Origin: Salisapilia sapeloensis
Lineage: Eukaryota > Oomycota > Peronosporomycetes > Peronosporales > Salisapiliaceae
DNA length: 64,000 nt
Reading direction: 5' to 3'
NCBI GenBank assembly: GCA_023334545.1
Contig: JAADVB010000020.1
Coordinates: forward strand, 62,001 to 126,000
Below the pieces are notes generated by a model that saw nothing but the letters and a program-made list of their open reading frames with translations, was not told the origin of the DNA and did not search any database. The position numbers and the translations under genes are program-made. Shown here piece after piece: positions 19,260-29,800 of this stretch (the first letter of the stretch is position 1; each line of letters starts with the position of its first letter).

Positions 19260-22200
19260 TTAGACTGTGGAACTGTCTTCATCCGGCGTCTGCCCATTCT
19301 GTTTCTGTCGATAATGCTGCGTCACGGCCGCACGTCGACGGTCGTCCATCATCTGCTGCTGCAACTGAAGCTTACGAACATGCTCCCGTAGATCCTTGCA
19401 CCTCGGCACCTTGCAGTTACTCGCGCGACATTGTCTTGCGTGTAGTTGCAGCAACGCCCACACGCGTCTGCACACAGTGCATCCGCCATACGCTCGCAGC
19501 TTACATTGCGCACCATGCCGCATCAAGTCCTTCATCTTCGTACAATTGCTAGATGTACACGTGCCATCGACACAGTTGCTCGAGTGCACCAGCAGCTGCA
19601 TGTGCAAGTGGACATTCTGCGCCCGCTTTGCACGCACCTGCCTCTGCTCGTCCGTGAGCGCCGGTCCGCCCACTGCCGCTGCAGCAAGCGTGCTTCCAGA
19701 CGCACCCATACCAGCCCCAACACCGGCAATCCCGCTCGTCGGGACCATCTCCAACGGATGTTCGTGCTTGAGCTCCGCGTAGCACTCGTCACATACGTCA
19801 TAGTCCGGACAGACGTGGCAGTGCCATCGGTTCCCCGTCACGATATCACGCGTGCAATTGTTGCATTCGTAGACGTACGCATTTGGATTCGGGTTCCCCA
19901 AGTGGTACAAGGCCATCATGCTCGAGTGTTTCGCACGACGGAGCTCATCGAACTGATAGTGGTTGCCTTGGCATAGACTGAGGAATGCCTGGCGCGTATC
20001 AAAGAACTCGCTGTCATTCGCTTCATCCGGGTCGGAGCATGCAGTCGGTAGCGAGATAGAGCACTGCTGTAGGCGACTTAGATGGTCCTGGACGTTCGCA
20101 TTCGTAGATAGAGTGGTGTAGCAGTCTTCACACAAGACAGTCTGCGTCTGCTTGAGGGAAGGATTCACTTCCACCGGCGTCTTCATCGACGTGTCGGCGT
20201 AGTACTTGCCATTCACGATGGGCGTGCTGCAGATCTGACAGGATGGCGTGAGGTTTACGACGAGAAAGTCGTCCTTCATCGGCTCCAACACCTCCCCGAG
20301 CTTCTTCATCAACGGATCTGTCACCTTGCGCCAGATCTGGTTGAATCCGTCGCTCGTCAGAGACGACAGATCGCGCTTACTACCGTACACGCCCGCCGTC
20401 TCGACATCTCCCATCTCCTCTGTCACATCAGACGTATCGACACCTTGCAGCGTCTTGCGCTTCTTACTCTTCTTTCCCTTCTTCCCGACCTTCCTCTTCC
20501 CACCGACAGCCTTCTTCGGTTTCTCTGACTCGATCTTATCGATCAAATCTTCAGCAATACCGACCCAGTAGTCGCCTTCAAAGTACGGCAATCGGCACGC
20601 AGGCAAGTCATCTCGCCAGTACTCGTCATAAATGTTCGACACCTTGTTCACAATGCCTTCTCGCTGCGCTTGCAGCAACATATCGACGTACCACTGCCTC
20701 AATCGATCCGACTTGGGTGTCTTTTGCACTTCTGGGTGGCAGTACAAGATGTAGTCATCCCCTTTCAATGGCGGACAGGCCCATAGATGTGCCGTGTGGA
20801 AGCCTCGTTGCTTGGCAAAGTCCAAGTATGCGATCAAGAGCTCATGATACACTTTCGTGCGTAGATGCGGAGGTTCAAAGTAGTTGACACTATCAAGGTA
20901 CGAAATGTATACACGTCGAGCGTTCGAACGAGACTCGTGCTCGTCAAACTCATGCACGTACATGCCAAACAAGAGAACAGAGACGCCATGGATCTCCTGG
21001 AACATACAAATGCACTTGGACTTGAATCGATGCTCAGATGTGTAGTCGTGACTGTCCTTGTAGCGCTGGTACATCTTGTCACGTACCATGAGACTCTTCT
21101 CGATATTTGACACCAGTCGGACGGTCAGAGGTTTCGCCGTTTCCACCTGCTCGACGCTCTTATTCGTATGCTTCGCTTCATCCTTCCGCTCGTCTTCAAG
21201 CGACTGGTTGATCCGATGTTCGAGATAGTCCGACAGCTTCGTACGTTCCAAGTCCTTGGCATTAAAGGTCTGCTTGCCCACAGCATACTTGTCTGGATCC
21301 ACCTTGCGTTTCGCCAAGAGACACTCTGGGCAAAGGAATTCACTTCCGCTCGTAGTCGAGATCGAGTGCACTGACGTCGGAGCTCTCGACACTTGACTCT
21401 TCTCTGCTGCTTCCGTCGATACTTGTACCGGCTTCTTCTCGGCATCAATCTTCCCATTGAACAAAGCACAGATCTGGTGCACCCAGCTATTGCAGTCGTC
21501 GCACTGAACCCACGGCTCTTCATGCACCTCATCGTTCTTCCTCTTCGTCAACTCGCTCTTCTTGTACACTCGTCCATCCACTTGCTTTACCGTCTCGGGC
21601 AACGCACCATGACATTGATGGCAGCAGTGGAACTTATTATCCGGAGAGCAGTAGTAAAAGCAGTTGCGTCGAATGCGTCCGTTGCATTCACCACCACAGT
21701 AGAGCACTGGCGGCTCAAAGAGCATCCGTTCGACACCACACAATCGACAGGTATTCTCCTGCTTTCTCGCAGCGGCTTCAGCTGCATCAATCTCCTGCTC
21801 GAGCTTTCGATACTCCGCATTGAAGTCGCGCAGCATATCTTTCGCCAAGTTATACACATCCTGCTCTTCACTATTGTACGTCATGGCGTTATGAAACGTC
21901 AGGCGAACGTCGTGGGCAAACTGAGCCATGTGCTTATACACGCCAGCATCGAGTTTCTTCTTCACGGTACCTAAATCCATCGGTCGACGGATGACTTTGA
22001 AGTAGTTTGGAATACCTAACGCCTCTGGATCCACTGGACTATTGAACACCCAGCCAAACTTGTGCTCCATCATTCCTCGTAGCAACGCTTCTAGACGTTT
22101 CTTCAGCTGTGCCTGAGGCATCGTCGCGTTATACAGCTTCGTTAAGCTCTCGATATGCGCAGACAGGTCTTCGTCGCTCAGTTCATTCAGCATAGACGTC

Positions 22201-25184
22201 GGTGTCTCGGTTGCCGCAGCCGTCGCGTTCGATGTAGACGCTTGGAGAGCGACACTAGACGTGTCCGAAGGGTTCTCCACCTTAATATCAGAGTCCATGC
22301 GCTGATGTTTCTTCACCATCGCATTCAGCTTCGAGTTGTCCATCGTCAGAGGGTCCTGCGTCGGTGGTTTCGGTGGATCCTTCAGGTCGTTCGGCATCTC
22401 TAGTGGCTTGGGCGGGTCGTTCGACACGCTGCGTTGCGTTGGAGCAAGCGGCTCGTCCATCACCGAGCTAGACGAACCAGATGACGGCGGTTGCGACGGG
22501 GCTTCCTGCTTCACGGCAGGAGGCGCCTGTGCTCGACGTTCAATGACTTGCTTGACGACCTTATGTTGGTAGTTGAGCTTCATGTAATGCTGCTTGAGTG
22601 TCTGCAGCATCCCTCGCTTCTCGCGTACTTTCCCTTCGTACTCCCGCCGGACATTTATGTCCTGCGTCGCATTCGCATAGTGCAGCAGCTGACGGCATTC
22701 GTTTAGCACGTCCTCAATACGCGTATGCGATTCTTCAATCGTCTGGTCGAGCTTAGTCACGTACCCCTTGAGCTTTTCCGTCGACAAGTTCGCCAGCTTC
22801 TTCTCCAGTTCACGCAATTGCTCAGGAGACATGTGCGACGTCGTCTTGTTCTGACCTCCAGGACGCTGCGCTGCAGTCGAAGCAGCAGGAGAAGGATTCG
22901 GCTGAGCAACTGGCCTCGGAGCCTGTTGTTGTTGTTGCTGCACCTGTTGCTGCTGCATCTGAGGCTGCATCTGCTGCTGCTGAGGCTGTTGCTGCTGTTG
23001 TACTTGAGGCTGCTGTTGCACTTGCTGCTGTTGTACTTGAGGCTGCTGCTGTTGCTGTGGCTGGTTTGGGGTCGTAGAAGGCCGTCCACGCATGCTTTCA
23101 TCCTGCCTACGCTTCTGTGTGGCAGCAATGATCTGCTGCAAGGCTTTATCAGCGTCAAGCATGAGTGATCCGTCCTTCTCCTTGACTTCCACAGGGTAGC
23201 TAACGACCTGACAGACCGGACACGAGCTCTTGCCGCACTGTTGAAAGTGGGAGAGCATGAATTTCGATGACGTACAGTGGCTATATGGACAGTTGTACGT
23301 CTTCGGACAGCTACCCATGTGTTTCCATAAGGCCTTCATCTCGTCACACTGCGGCGTCGCCGTGCACGCGCCTTCCGGTTGCTTGCACCACATGGCATGC
23401 CGGAGGAGAAGCAGTCGCTCCTGCTGTCGCTGAAGCACTCGCTTGCTCTCTTCCTGCCCACCTTCACGCGTCATCTCGTGCACGCGCTTGTTGTAGTTGG
23501 ATCGACGCCCTTCATCCAGCGTCGACGTCACGGCCTGGGCCTTGTGCTTGAACTGATTGATGATCTGCATCGAGCTACTACGACTAGCTTGCGGCACCTG
23601 CGCCGTCCGATTGTTTCCGTTGCTACTGGCATTAGACGGAGGATCCTGCAGCTCCGGAGGCATCTGCAGTGGCTGCATCTGCATATTCGCGCTCTGCCTC
23701 GGCTCCGACTTGAGTGCCGGTTCGCCTGGGAACGGAATTGGCTGGGATGCACTTGATGGCGCAGCAGACGTAGCTGTTGCCGTCGAGTTGCCGTGCTGCT
23801 CCGATGCGCTCGACATCTGGCGTGGATGGGCTGCACGAAGGACCTGCTTGAGGCGTGCTTGCAACGTGTCTTTATTAATGTACTCGTCCCGAGAGCTCGC
23901 GCTACGATAAAGACTCAATTCCAGCCGCGTGGCCATGCTCGGCATTCGATTAATCCATTCCATCGGAGGATTCGTCCGCTGCATCTTCAACAGCCTCACA
24001 ATGTGCTGAAACATCTCCTGTCGCAACGGCTTGTCTGCTGTAGGATTATGCCACGGCAACAGCTTTCCGTTCGAGTTGTCTTGTGGCACACTCCTTGCGT
24101 GATTCGTACCATTGTTCCTTGCAGCCTGAGGGTTCATACCCGCTTGATTCGGTGCATTCCCGTTCGCAGGCCGATTCGACGATGCGTTCATCATGTTCGT
24201 ATTGGAAGCAGGAGACCGCTGTGGCGTCGACTGGGAGCTATTGGAGGCCGATGATGGACGATTCGACTGCTGCATACGCTGCATCTGCTGCTGCTGGAGC
24301 ATGCGCATGTACATTTGCTGCTGCTGTTGTTGCTGTTGCTGATAATAGTACGGGTTCATCATCATATTCTGCTGCTGCTGCATGTTGTAATTGTTCATGT
24401 ACATGTTCGAACTATCCATGCCAAAGCCCATCATTGGATTCATCCCCATGCTCGTAGCATTCATCCCCATGCTCGTAGCATTCATCCCCATGCTCGTGGG
24501 GTTCATCCCCATGCTCGTGGGGTTCATGCCCATGCTCGTGGGATTCATATTCATCCCCATACTCATATTCGTTGGATTCATATTCACGCCCATGTTCATG
24601 TTGCTCATGTCCATTCCCATGGACGTCATGTTATTCCGATTCTCCATCGTCATCGTCGGCATGCCCATGCTCGCACTGTTCTGCAGTCCTTGGAACGAAT
24701 CGTCAATGAGCGAGTCGGGAAACGGGATCTCTCCACCGACGGAAGAACTGTTGGAAGACGGAGGACGACTGGAGTTCATGTTGTGTGTGTTGGACACTGG
24801 CGCACTCGACATGGGATCCAGCATATTTACATTCGCGCTACTGTTCGTAGGCGTCGGATTGCCTTGTCCTGCACTCGAGACGTTAATCGAGATCGACGGG
24901 TCGTTCTTGGGCGACTTGAGTTCATCGGGGAAGTCGATCATATCGGCTTCCGTCGACGTATTGCCGCCCATGGAGCCGCCCATGAAGACCATGGGGTCCA
25001 TATCACCATTTCCGAAATCAATGCCGCCGTTCCCATTGGAGAAATCGAGACCGTTGTTGTTCGTATTGCCGTTGGACATGTTGTACGGATTGAAGAACTG
25101 GTTGTCATTCGGCATGCCCATATTCATTTCGTTCACAAACGAGTGTGGATCCATCGTTTCGTGCTTGATATATCTATACAACAT
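19260..25184 (-). CDS. CBP/p300-family histone acetyltransferase (KAT3)
   Basis: A single 1974-codon exon. In order: a Met/Asn/Gly-rich N-terminus with heptad repeats (~211-250) and Gln runs; a KIX-like domain (~378-450, LYRSASSRDEYINKDTL); TAZ1 (~580-662, HAMWCKQPEGACTATPQC); a Gln-rich stretch; a bromodomain (~1025-1125, IPNYFKVIRRPMDLGTVKKK); RING/PHD zinc fingers (~1146-1300); the KAT11 acetyltransferase core (~1318-1530, GFHTAHLWACPPLKGDDYI); a ZZ finger (~1768-1815, WHCHVCPDYDVCDEC); and TAZ2 (~1845-1945). This is the complete metazoan/plant-type layout. It acetylates histones such as H3K27/H3K18 and bridges transcription factors. The start may be 25184 or the in-frame ATG at 25154. The lack of introns in a 5.9-kb gene is notable here. 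Confidence 0.97.
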   Translation of the reverse strand: MLYRYIKHETMDPHSFVNEMNMGMPNDNQFFNPYNMSNGNTNNNGLDFSNGNGGIDFGNGDMDPMVFMGGSMGGNTSTEADMIDFPDELKSPKNDPSISINVSSAGQGNPTPTNSSANVNMLDPMSSAPVSNTHNMNSSRPPSSNSSSVGGEIPFPDSLIDDSFQGLQNSASMGMPTMTMENRNNMTSMGMDMSNMNMGVNMNPTNMSMGMNMNPTSMGMNPTSMGMNPTSMGMNATSMGMNATSMGMNPMMGFGMDSSNMYMNNYNMQQQQNMMMNPYYYQQQQQQQQQMYMRMLQQQQMQRMQQSNRPSSASNSSQSTPQRSPASNTNMMNASSNRPANGNAPNQAGMNPQAARNNGTNHARSVPQDNSNGKLLPWHNPTADKPLRQEMFQHIVRLLKMQRTNPPMEWINRMPSMATRLELSLYRSASSRDEYINKDTLQARLKQVLRAAHPRQMSSASEQHGNSTATATSAAPSSASQPIPFPGEPALKSEPRQSANMQMQPLQMPPELQDPPSNASSNGNNRTAQVPQASRSSSMQIINQFKHKAQAVTSTLDEGRRSNYNKRVHEMTREGGQEESKRVLQRQQERLLLLRHAMWCKQPEGACTATPQCDEMKALWKHMGSCPKTYNCPYSHCTSSKFMLSHFQQCGKSSCPVCQVVSYPVEVKEKDGSLMLDADKALQQIIAATQKRRQDESMRGRPSTTPNQPQQQQQPQVQQQQVQQQPQVQQQQQPQQQQMQPQMQQQQVQQQQQQAPRPVAQPNPSPAASTAAQRPGGQNKTTSHMSPEQLRELEKKLANLSTEKLKGYVTKLDQTIEESHTRIEDVLNECRQLLHYANATQDINVRREYEGKVREKRGMLQTLKQHYMKLNYQHKVVKQVIERRAQAPPAVKQEAPSQPPSSGSSSSVMDEPLAPTQRSVSNDPPKPLEMPNDLKDPPKPPTQDPLTMDNSKLNAMVKKHQRMDSDIKVENPSDTSSVALQASTSNATAAATETPTSMLNELSDEDLSAHIESLTKLYNATMPQAQLKKRLEALLRGMMEHKFGWVFNSPVDPEALGIPNYFKVIRRPMDLGTVKKKLDAGVYKHMAQFAHDVRLTFHNAMTYNSEEQDVYNLAKDMLRDFNAEYRKLEQEIDAAEAAARKQENTCRLCGVERMLFEPPVLYCGGECNGRIRRNCFYYCSPDNKFHCCHQCHGALPETVKQVDGRVYKKSELTKRKNDEVHEEPWVQCDDCNSWVHQICALFNGKIDAEKKPVQVSTEAAEKSQVSRAPTSVHSISTTSGSEFLCPECLLAKRKVDPDKYAVGKQTFNAKDLERTKLSDYLEHRINQSLEDERKDEAKHTNKSVEQVETAKPLTVRLVSNIEKSLMVRDKMYQRYKDSHDYTSEHRFKSKCICMFQEIHGVSVLLFGMYVHEFDEHESRSNARRVYISYLDSVNYFEPPHLRTKVYHELLIAYLDFAKQRGFHTAHLWACPPLKGDDYILYCHPEVQKTPKSDRLRQWYVDMLLQAQREGIVNKVSNIYDEYWRDDLPACRLPYFEGDYWVGIAEDLIDKIESEKPKKAVGGKRKVGKKGKKSKKRKTLQGVDTSDVTEEMGDVETAGVYGSKRDLSSLTSDGFNQIWRKVTDPLMKKLGEVLEPMKDDFLVVNLTPSCQICSTPIVNGKYYADTSMKTPVEVNPSLKQTQTVLCEDCYTTLSTNANVQDHLSRLQQCSISLPTACSDPDEANDSEFFDTRQAFLSLCQGNHYQFDELRRAKHSSMMALYHLGNPNPNAYVYECNNCTRDIVTGNRWHCHVCPDYDVCDECYAELKHEHPLEMVPTSGIAGVGAGMGASGSTLAAAAVGGPALTDEQRQVRAKRAQNVHLHMQLLVHSSNCVDGTCTSSNCTKMKDLMRHGAQCKLRAYGGCTVCRRVWALLQLHARQCRASNCKVPRCKDLREHVRKLQLQQQMMDDRRRAAVTQHYRQKQNGQTPDEDSSTV
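22922..23063 (-). repeat. CAG/CAA-rich tract coding for poly-Gln
   Basis: This ~140-bp tract inside the CBP gene is made of mixed CAG and CAA codons with interspersed CCT, CTC and ATG codons. It encodes Gln runs broken by Pro, Val and Met (QQQQMQPQMQQQQV-like). A second, shorter Gln-coding tract lies at about 24280-24385. Mixed codons make it less prone to slippage than pure CAG. Confidence 0.8.
24438..24542 (-). repeat. Five tandem 21-bp units coding a Met-Gly heptapeptide
   Basis: Five consecutive 21-bp units, each ATTCATCCCCATGCTCGT plus AGC or GGG or close variants on the plus strand, encode MGMN(P/A)TS heptads on the minus strand within the CBP N-terminus. Units differ mainly at one codon (Pro versus Ala) and one third-position change. 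More degenerate copies flank the array. It looks like recent tandem duplication and should vary in copy number between strains. Confidence 0.9.
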
Positions 25185-26831
25185 GGTAAGTTAATATAAG
25201 AGTACTAGGTGGCGTAAGATCCCTCCAACAGCCTTCGTCCGCGGACACCACAAGGATGCTTGTCGACCTCTAGCTAGATGCGTACAGGACTCAAAACAAA
25301 ATTGTATTCTTTGTACAATAGGTACACCCTCCATAAGCACATTCTACTAGACACTAGACCATGTAGACACAAGTGTATCCTCTACGTCTCCAACGAACGT
25401 ACAACCAAACTGTGGATACAGGAACGCCCGAGGACCGTGACATGGATCGGTCCCAGTCGTCCGGGATGACAAGTGGACTTGAGAGGGCTGTTGGATGGGG
25501 GAACAAGCAAAGGCTATCGCGAAAGACATACCTGATCCACGCCGTTCGCACAGTTGTACTATACTTCGAGAATACCAGTCGCAAGTCGTAGCCCGTTCTG
25601 CGGGACGACCGATGAATGTACAAGTAAGGCGCAAAGTCCACGTCCTGTCGAGACAAACGTGAATGTCGGTTACAATGACACTTGATGCGCGCGAAAGTGA
25701 GAGCGTGGCGATGAGCCTTGCGGACGCACTTGTCGAGCTAGCGCTTCGCGAGCACAGGCCTAGTGAGAAAACTGGAGTGAGGAAGAGCGCCCAAGTTTAG
25801 CGCGATTTCGTACTTAAACGAGATTTCTGTGGCATTTTAAAGAGAACGGCCGGTACCTTACCGGCTCTCGCTTGACACGAGGTCGAGCACATGTCGACGG
25901 AAAAGCAGCAAGGTGGGCTGTTGGAGTACTACCAAGATGGAATTTGTGAAAATGTTCAGATAGTGGATGGGAGAGCCACAAGTTAGGGACGGAACAAGGA
26001 GAAGAGGAGGAAGGGATGGAAGTAAGGGATGTAGCCACGTTAGCATTTAGATAAGATATCATGAAGGGCTGGAGATGCCGAACCGTACCACACTATCGAA
26101 ACAACCCAACCGACTTGCTACAAGTACTTGTAGATTATACACGTGCGTTTTTTACATTGCAATCTGCCCCGTGTACTTGTCGGAAGCGCAATGGTAACCT
26201 AGAATCTCACGACAATGTTGCATCGATCCACCTTAGACATGGAAGCGTATAAATGACTTGTAAATACATTCACAAAATGTCCTAGGATATACATTGCTCA
26301 GGAGAGCTGATTGAGACTTATGTGCAGGTACCTTGAGACAAGGCACCTTCCATTTCGACTGGTCCATCATCTTTGAATAAAGTTCGATATAAACGGTTGC
26401 GAACACCCAATATTCAATGTAAATTCGACCACTAAGTTCAGTCCTACGCTGATATGCACTTGAGTATCCTAGCACCTGCCCAGTCAAAGCAAATAGTTGA
26501 AGTCGATCGTCAAGCCCATTCTTACTTTACATGCCGATCTAGAACGCTCCGTTTTATGCATGCCATACTGAAATCCACTTTGATTTTGCCTGCACTGACT
26601 CTCATCAAACCAGCTGGTGGAGCTCGACATGGCTACATTGGTACCATAAGATACATCGAATGAAGCTCTCTATGGCAAGCTTTCAAGGTGAATACGATGT
26701 AGAGTTTACAGTTATATTATGGCGAACGACTACCTATGGTAGTGGATGCAATCACGAGCACAAGATACGATATATTGGCTTGGACATGGGTATCTTTCGT
26801 AACAAATGCACCGGCATACTTAGCATTACAT
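25185..26831. other. Long intergenic interval upstream of the CBP gene
   Basis: 1.65 kb without a confidently supported gene. The left part must contain the CBP promoter and 5' leader. A possible two-exon minus-strand frame at about 25354-25656 joins across a GT..AG intron but resembles no family I know. The right part (26060-26830) is AT-rich and unremarkable. Confidence 0.4.
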
Positions 26832-29800
26832 TCATTTGCCCACGTTAGCTTTCTTGACTGCGTCGGGAAGCTGACGCAACTGAAGTAATACCCTTTTGAA
26901 GTATGCAATCCGTTGTTCTCGAGCAGCTATCTCTTCTGTAGTGTCAGATGGAAGCTTTGGAGAAAGCCCAAACACCTTTCGGACGCGATATGGAATTGAA
27001 TTTCGGGTTCGATCGTCTTTCGTGCGTTGGCCGAGCGCAGCACGAGTCTTGCGGATGAGTTGAACGTAGCGCTTTGCTTCTTTTCTAGAAACGTACGATC
27101 GAAAAGTGGCTTGGATTCGCGTCGTCATTTCTTGTCGAAGCGCTTCCTCACGCTGGATTGCTGCTTCCTCTTCCTTCAATTTCCTCTGTCGGTCTTCCTC
27201 AGCCTTTTGCAATAATTCTCGAGCCTTTTTATTTGCTTCATACTTGATTATCGAATAATAGTTTAGTCGGTAGCATTGATGACGAACTCGATGCCCTCTC
27301 GCGTGGGTACTTGCAAGACATCTCTTGCACAACTCTTCTTCACAACCTTCACAATACCACTGACCAACACGCAAGTCACAAGTGGCACACATGACCACAA
27401 GTGGTTCGTATTTATGTCTATACATAGGCAGAGTCGTGGTCGGCTCATCGTTCTCTGCATCATCTTGATCTTCTTCCTCTGGACTTTTGTGCACGTGTAC
27501 ATAGCATGTATCGCAATAAGGTACTTGACCACGACCGCATTGTAAGCAAACTCTCGTAGAAGTGCTCATCCGGCAATGGACACATGATAATATATCACGT
27601 TTCTTATGTCCATTTAAAGGACTTGTGTCATGATCACGAACAAAGCATTCCTTACACATTGCTGCGTCGCATTCGATGCAATAGACCTTAGCAATGGGTA
27701 CACTAGAAGCAGAGTTACCATCCTCGATAGAATGACGCATGCACATGGCTTGGAACTCGTCTCCCGGAAACGGGATCGGTATACTCTTATGGCATGTGAC
27801 ATTATGCAGCATTCGGGGCATATAATTTACATATTTTCCAGTTCGGACGTGCCGATACTTGACTGTACGACCTCGATGATTCACATACTCGTCAAATGTT
27901 CGTGGTAGTTGGGCCCAGTACTTTGTACGAAATCGAAAGTGGCGAAACTTTCTTTTGATAGCATCAGCTGCATGCACGCGTGCTAGATGCTCCATTTCAG
28001 CTTTCGCGAGCGGAAGTAGTCTAGCTTTATCTTTTCGCTGTTGGATGCGTTTTGCTAACCGCTGCAATATACGAACTGCCCAGCTGAGACGATCAGTACA
28101 GTGAGTGTCAAGTGCAGCCTTGTACTTTTTGCCTCTAGGCTCAGAAGGCAGCACAAACTCTTGTATGAACTTGATAAAGTATTGATCTTCGTTTTGGTCC
28201 TCGTCTTCTGATATTTTAGATTTGGATACTCCAAACTTTTCCCGAAGAAGTAGCTGCAGCATAGCTTTAAACTTTTGAAATGGAATAGTTCGGACATTAG
28301 GTTCTTTAAACTTGGCAAACGCGACGTCTACGGATTGAACAGTTAATCCTTTCCGACCAACAAAGTTACGTGGTAAAGACTTGAGAAAGCGAGCTGTTCG
28401 AGTGCCGTCGACAATGGCTACTCCACCAGATATATCAAGAAATACTTGCTGCCAAATTCCATGGTAACCAACGCGTTTCCACTTTCTATCGCTCAGTGAT
28501 TCATCTCGATCATACAGCTTTCTATCCACATGGAAGAAATGATCAGGGCGAGCCTTTTTAGGTGACTTTCTTCCTCTATCTTTCATCTTGTGTTTATTTG
28601 GAGACCCACTAGTGGCATCCTCATCCACAAATACGTCTGGAAATATCCAGCTTTGTAGCAATAGCTCTCTTGCCAATCGTTGCTGTGATTGTATGAATAG
28701 AGCTTGACCTATGGCGTGCTGTTCTGAAAGTAGATGATGTCTTTGAACAAGACGTCGTCGGATTTTTCTTGATATGTATCTACGAGCTAGCTTCTGAAGC
28801 ATTTTCGCCGCATCCCCTTGGAGTCGTATAATAGCTTGATCGCATTGTTGCTTCCACATGCCAATCAATTTCCGGAAAGCCCGTGCAACAAACTTCATTT
28901 GATGCTGACGCTTCCGGGAATGGAAACCTCGCCAATGCTTCTGTATTTGAATAGCATGTTTATGTCTTACACGATCCCAAGCACGGCGCCTACCTTGCAC
29001 CCCTCTCACGTACCTTTGGATACAAAGCGCGGATGCTTTTCGCTTTCGATTGTTCGCACGACGTAGCAACTCCTTCTCGCGTGCTCTTCGCCGACGAAGT
29101 CGTCGCCGCTCTTGATACCCTCGCCATGCAGACTGAATTCTGACGGCACATCGATAGACAACGGACTTGGATCCACTATTTCCTATCGCTTTGTCTTTCA
29201 TGACCATCATCTTGTTCCACTTAGTTTTCAGTTCTTTCGAAGCAGTTTGCTTCAAAGATGATGAAGCTAGTGTTTTAGCAGTAGTTTGACGCAAATACCT
29301 TTTCTGCTTTTTCCACTCTCGACGTTGATTCAACTCTTTCTTTGCTCGATGCATTCTCCATACCTGCTGGAGAGTACAAACTGCCCAGTACACTTGCTGC
29401 CTGTGAATCAAAGCATATTTTCTAGCCTTTTGACCTCGGAAGAGTGCTTGGACTATAGTCACTCGTCGTTTATCCTTCTCAAACAAAGCTCGACGTCGTT
29501 TCAAGGCTCTTATCTTTCGCATTCGCCACTGCTGGAAGCATCTTTGTGCCTTCGTTACCATCTTTACGTAAAACATGCGCTTCTTCCACTTTGTCATAGT
29601 AGCTTCCAAAACAGCTATCCGTTGTTTCTCTCTTCGTATATCTCTAAGTACTCTAAGCTTATGCTGAGCTTGTCGTATGCGCACATGCGTCTGAATAAGC
29701 ATTGCAGCATTATATAGCTTTTTCTTGTACAAGTATGATCTCAGTTGAGCTATAAACTCCTGTCGACATCTCCAGCACCGTTGCAATCGAGTTGCAGCAT

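Noticed and set aside
22922-23063. Gln/CTG tract as an independent microsatellite or CRISPR-like array
   Set aside because: It is in frame within the CBP gene, has no spacers and encodes an ordinary activation-type Gln-rich region.
24315-25199. Long plus-strand frames (up to 294 codons) opposite the CBP N-terminus
   Set aside because: These are His/Ile/Met-rich shadows of the Met-Gly repeats and Gln tracts on the coding strand.
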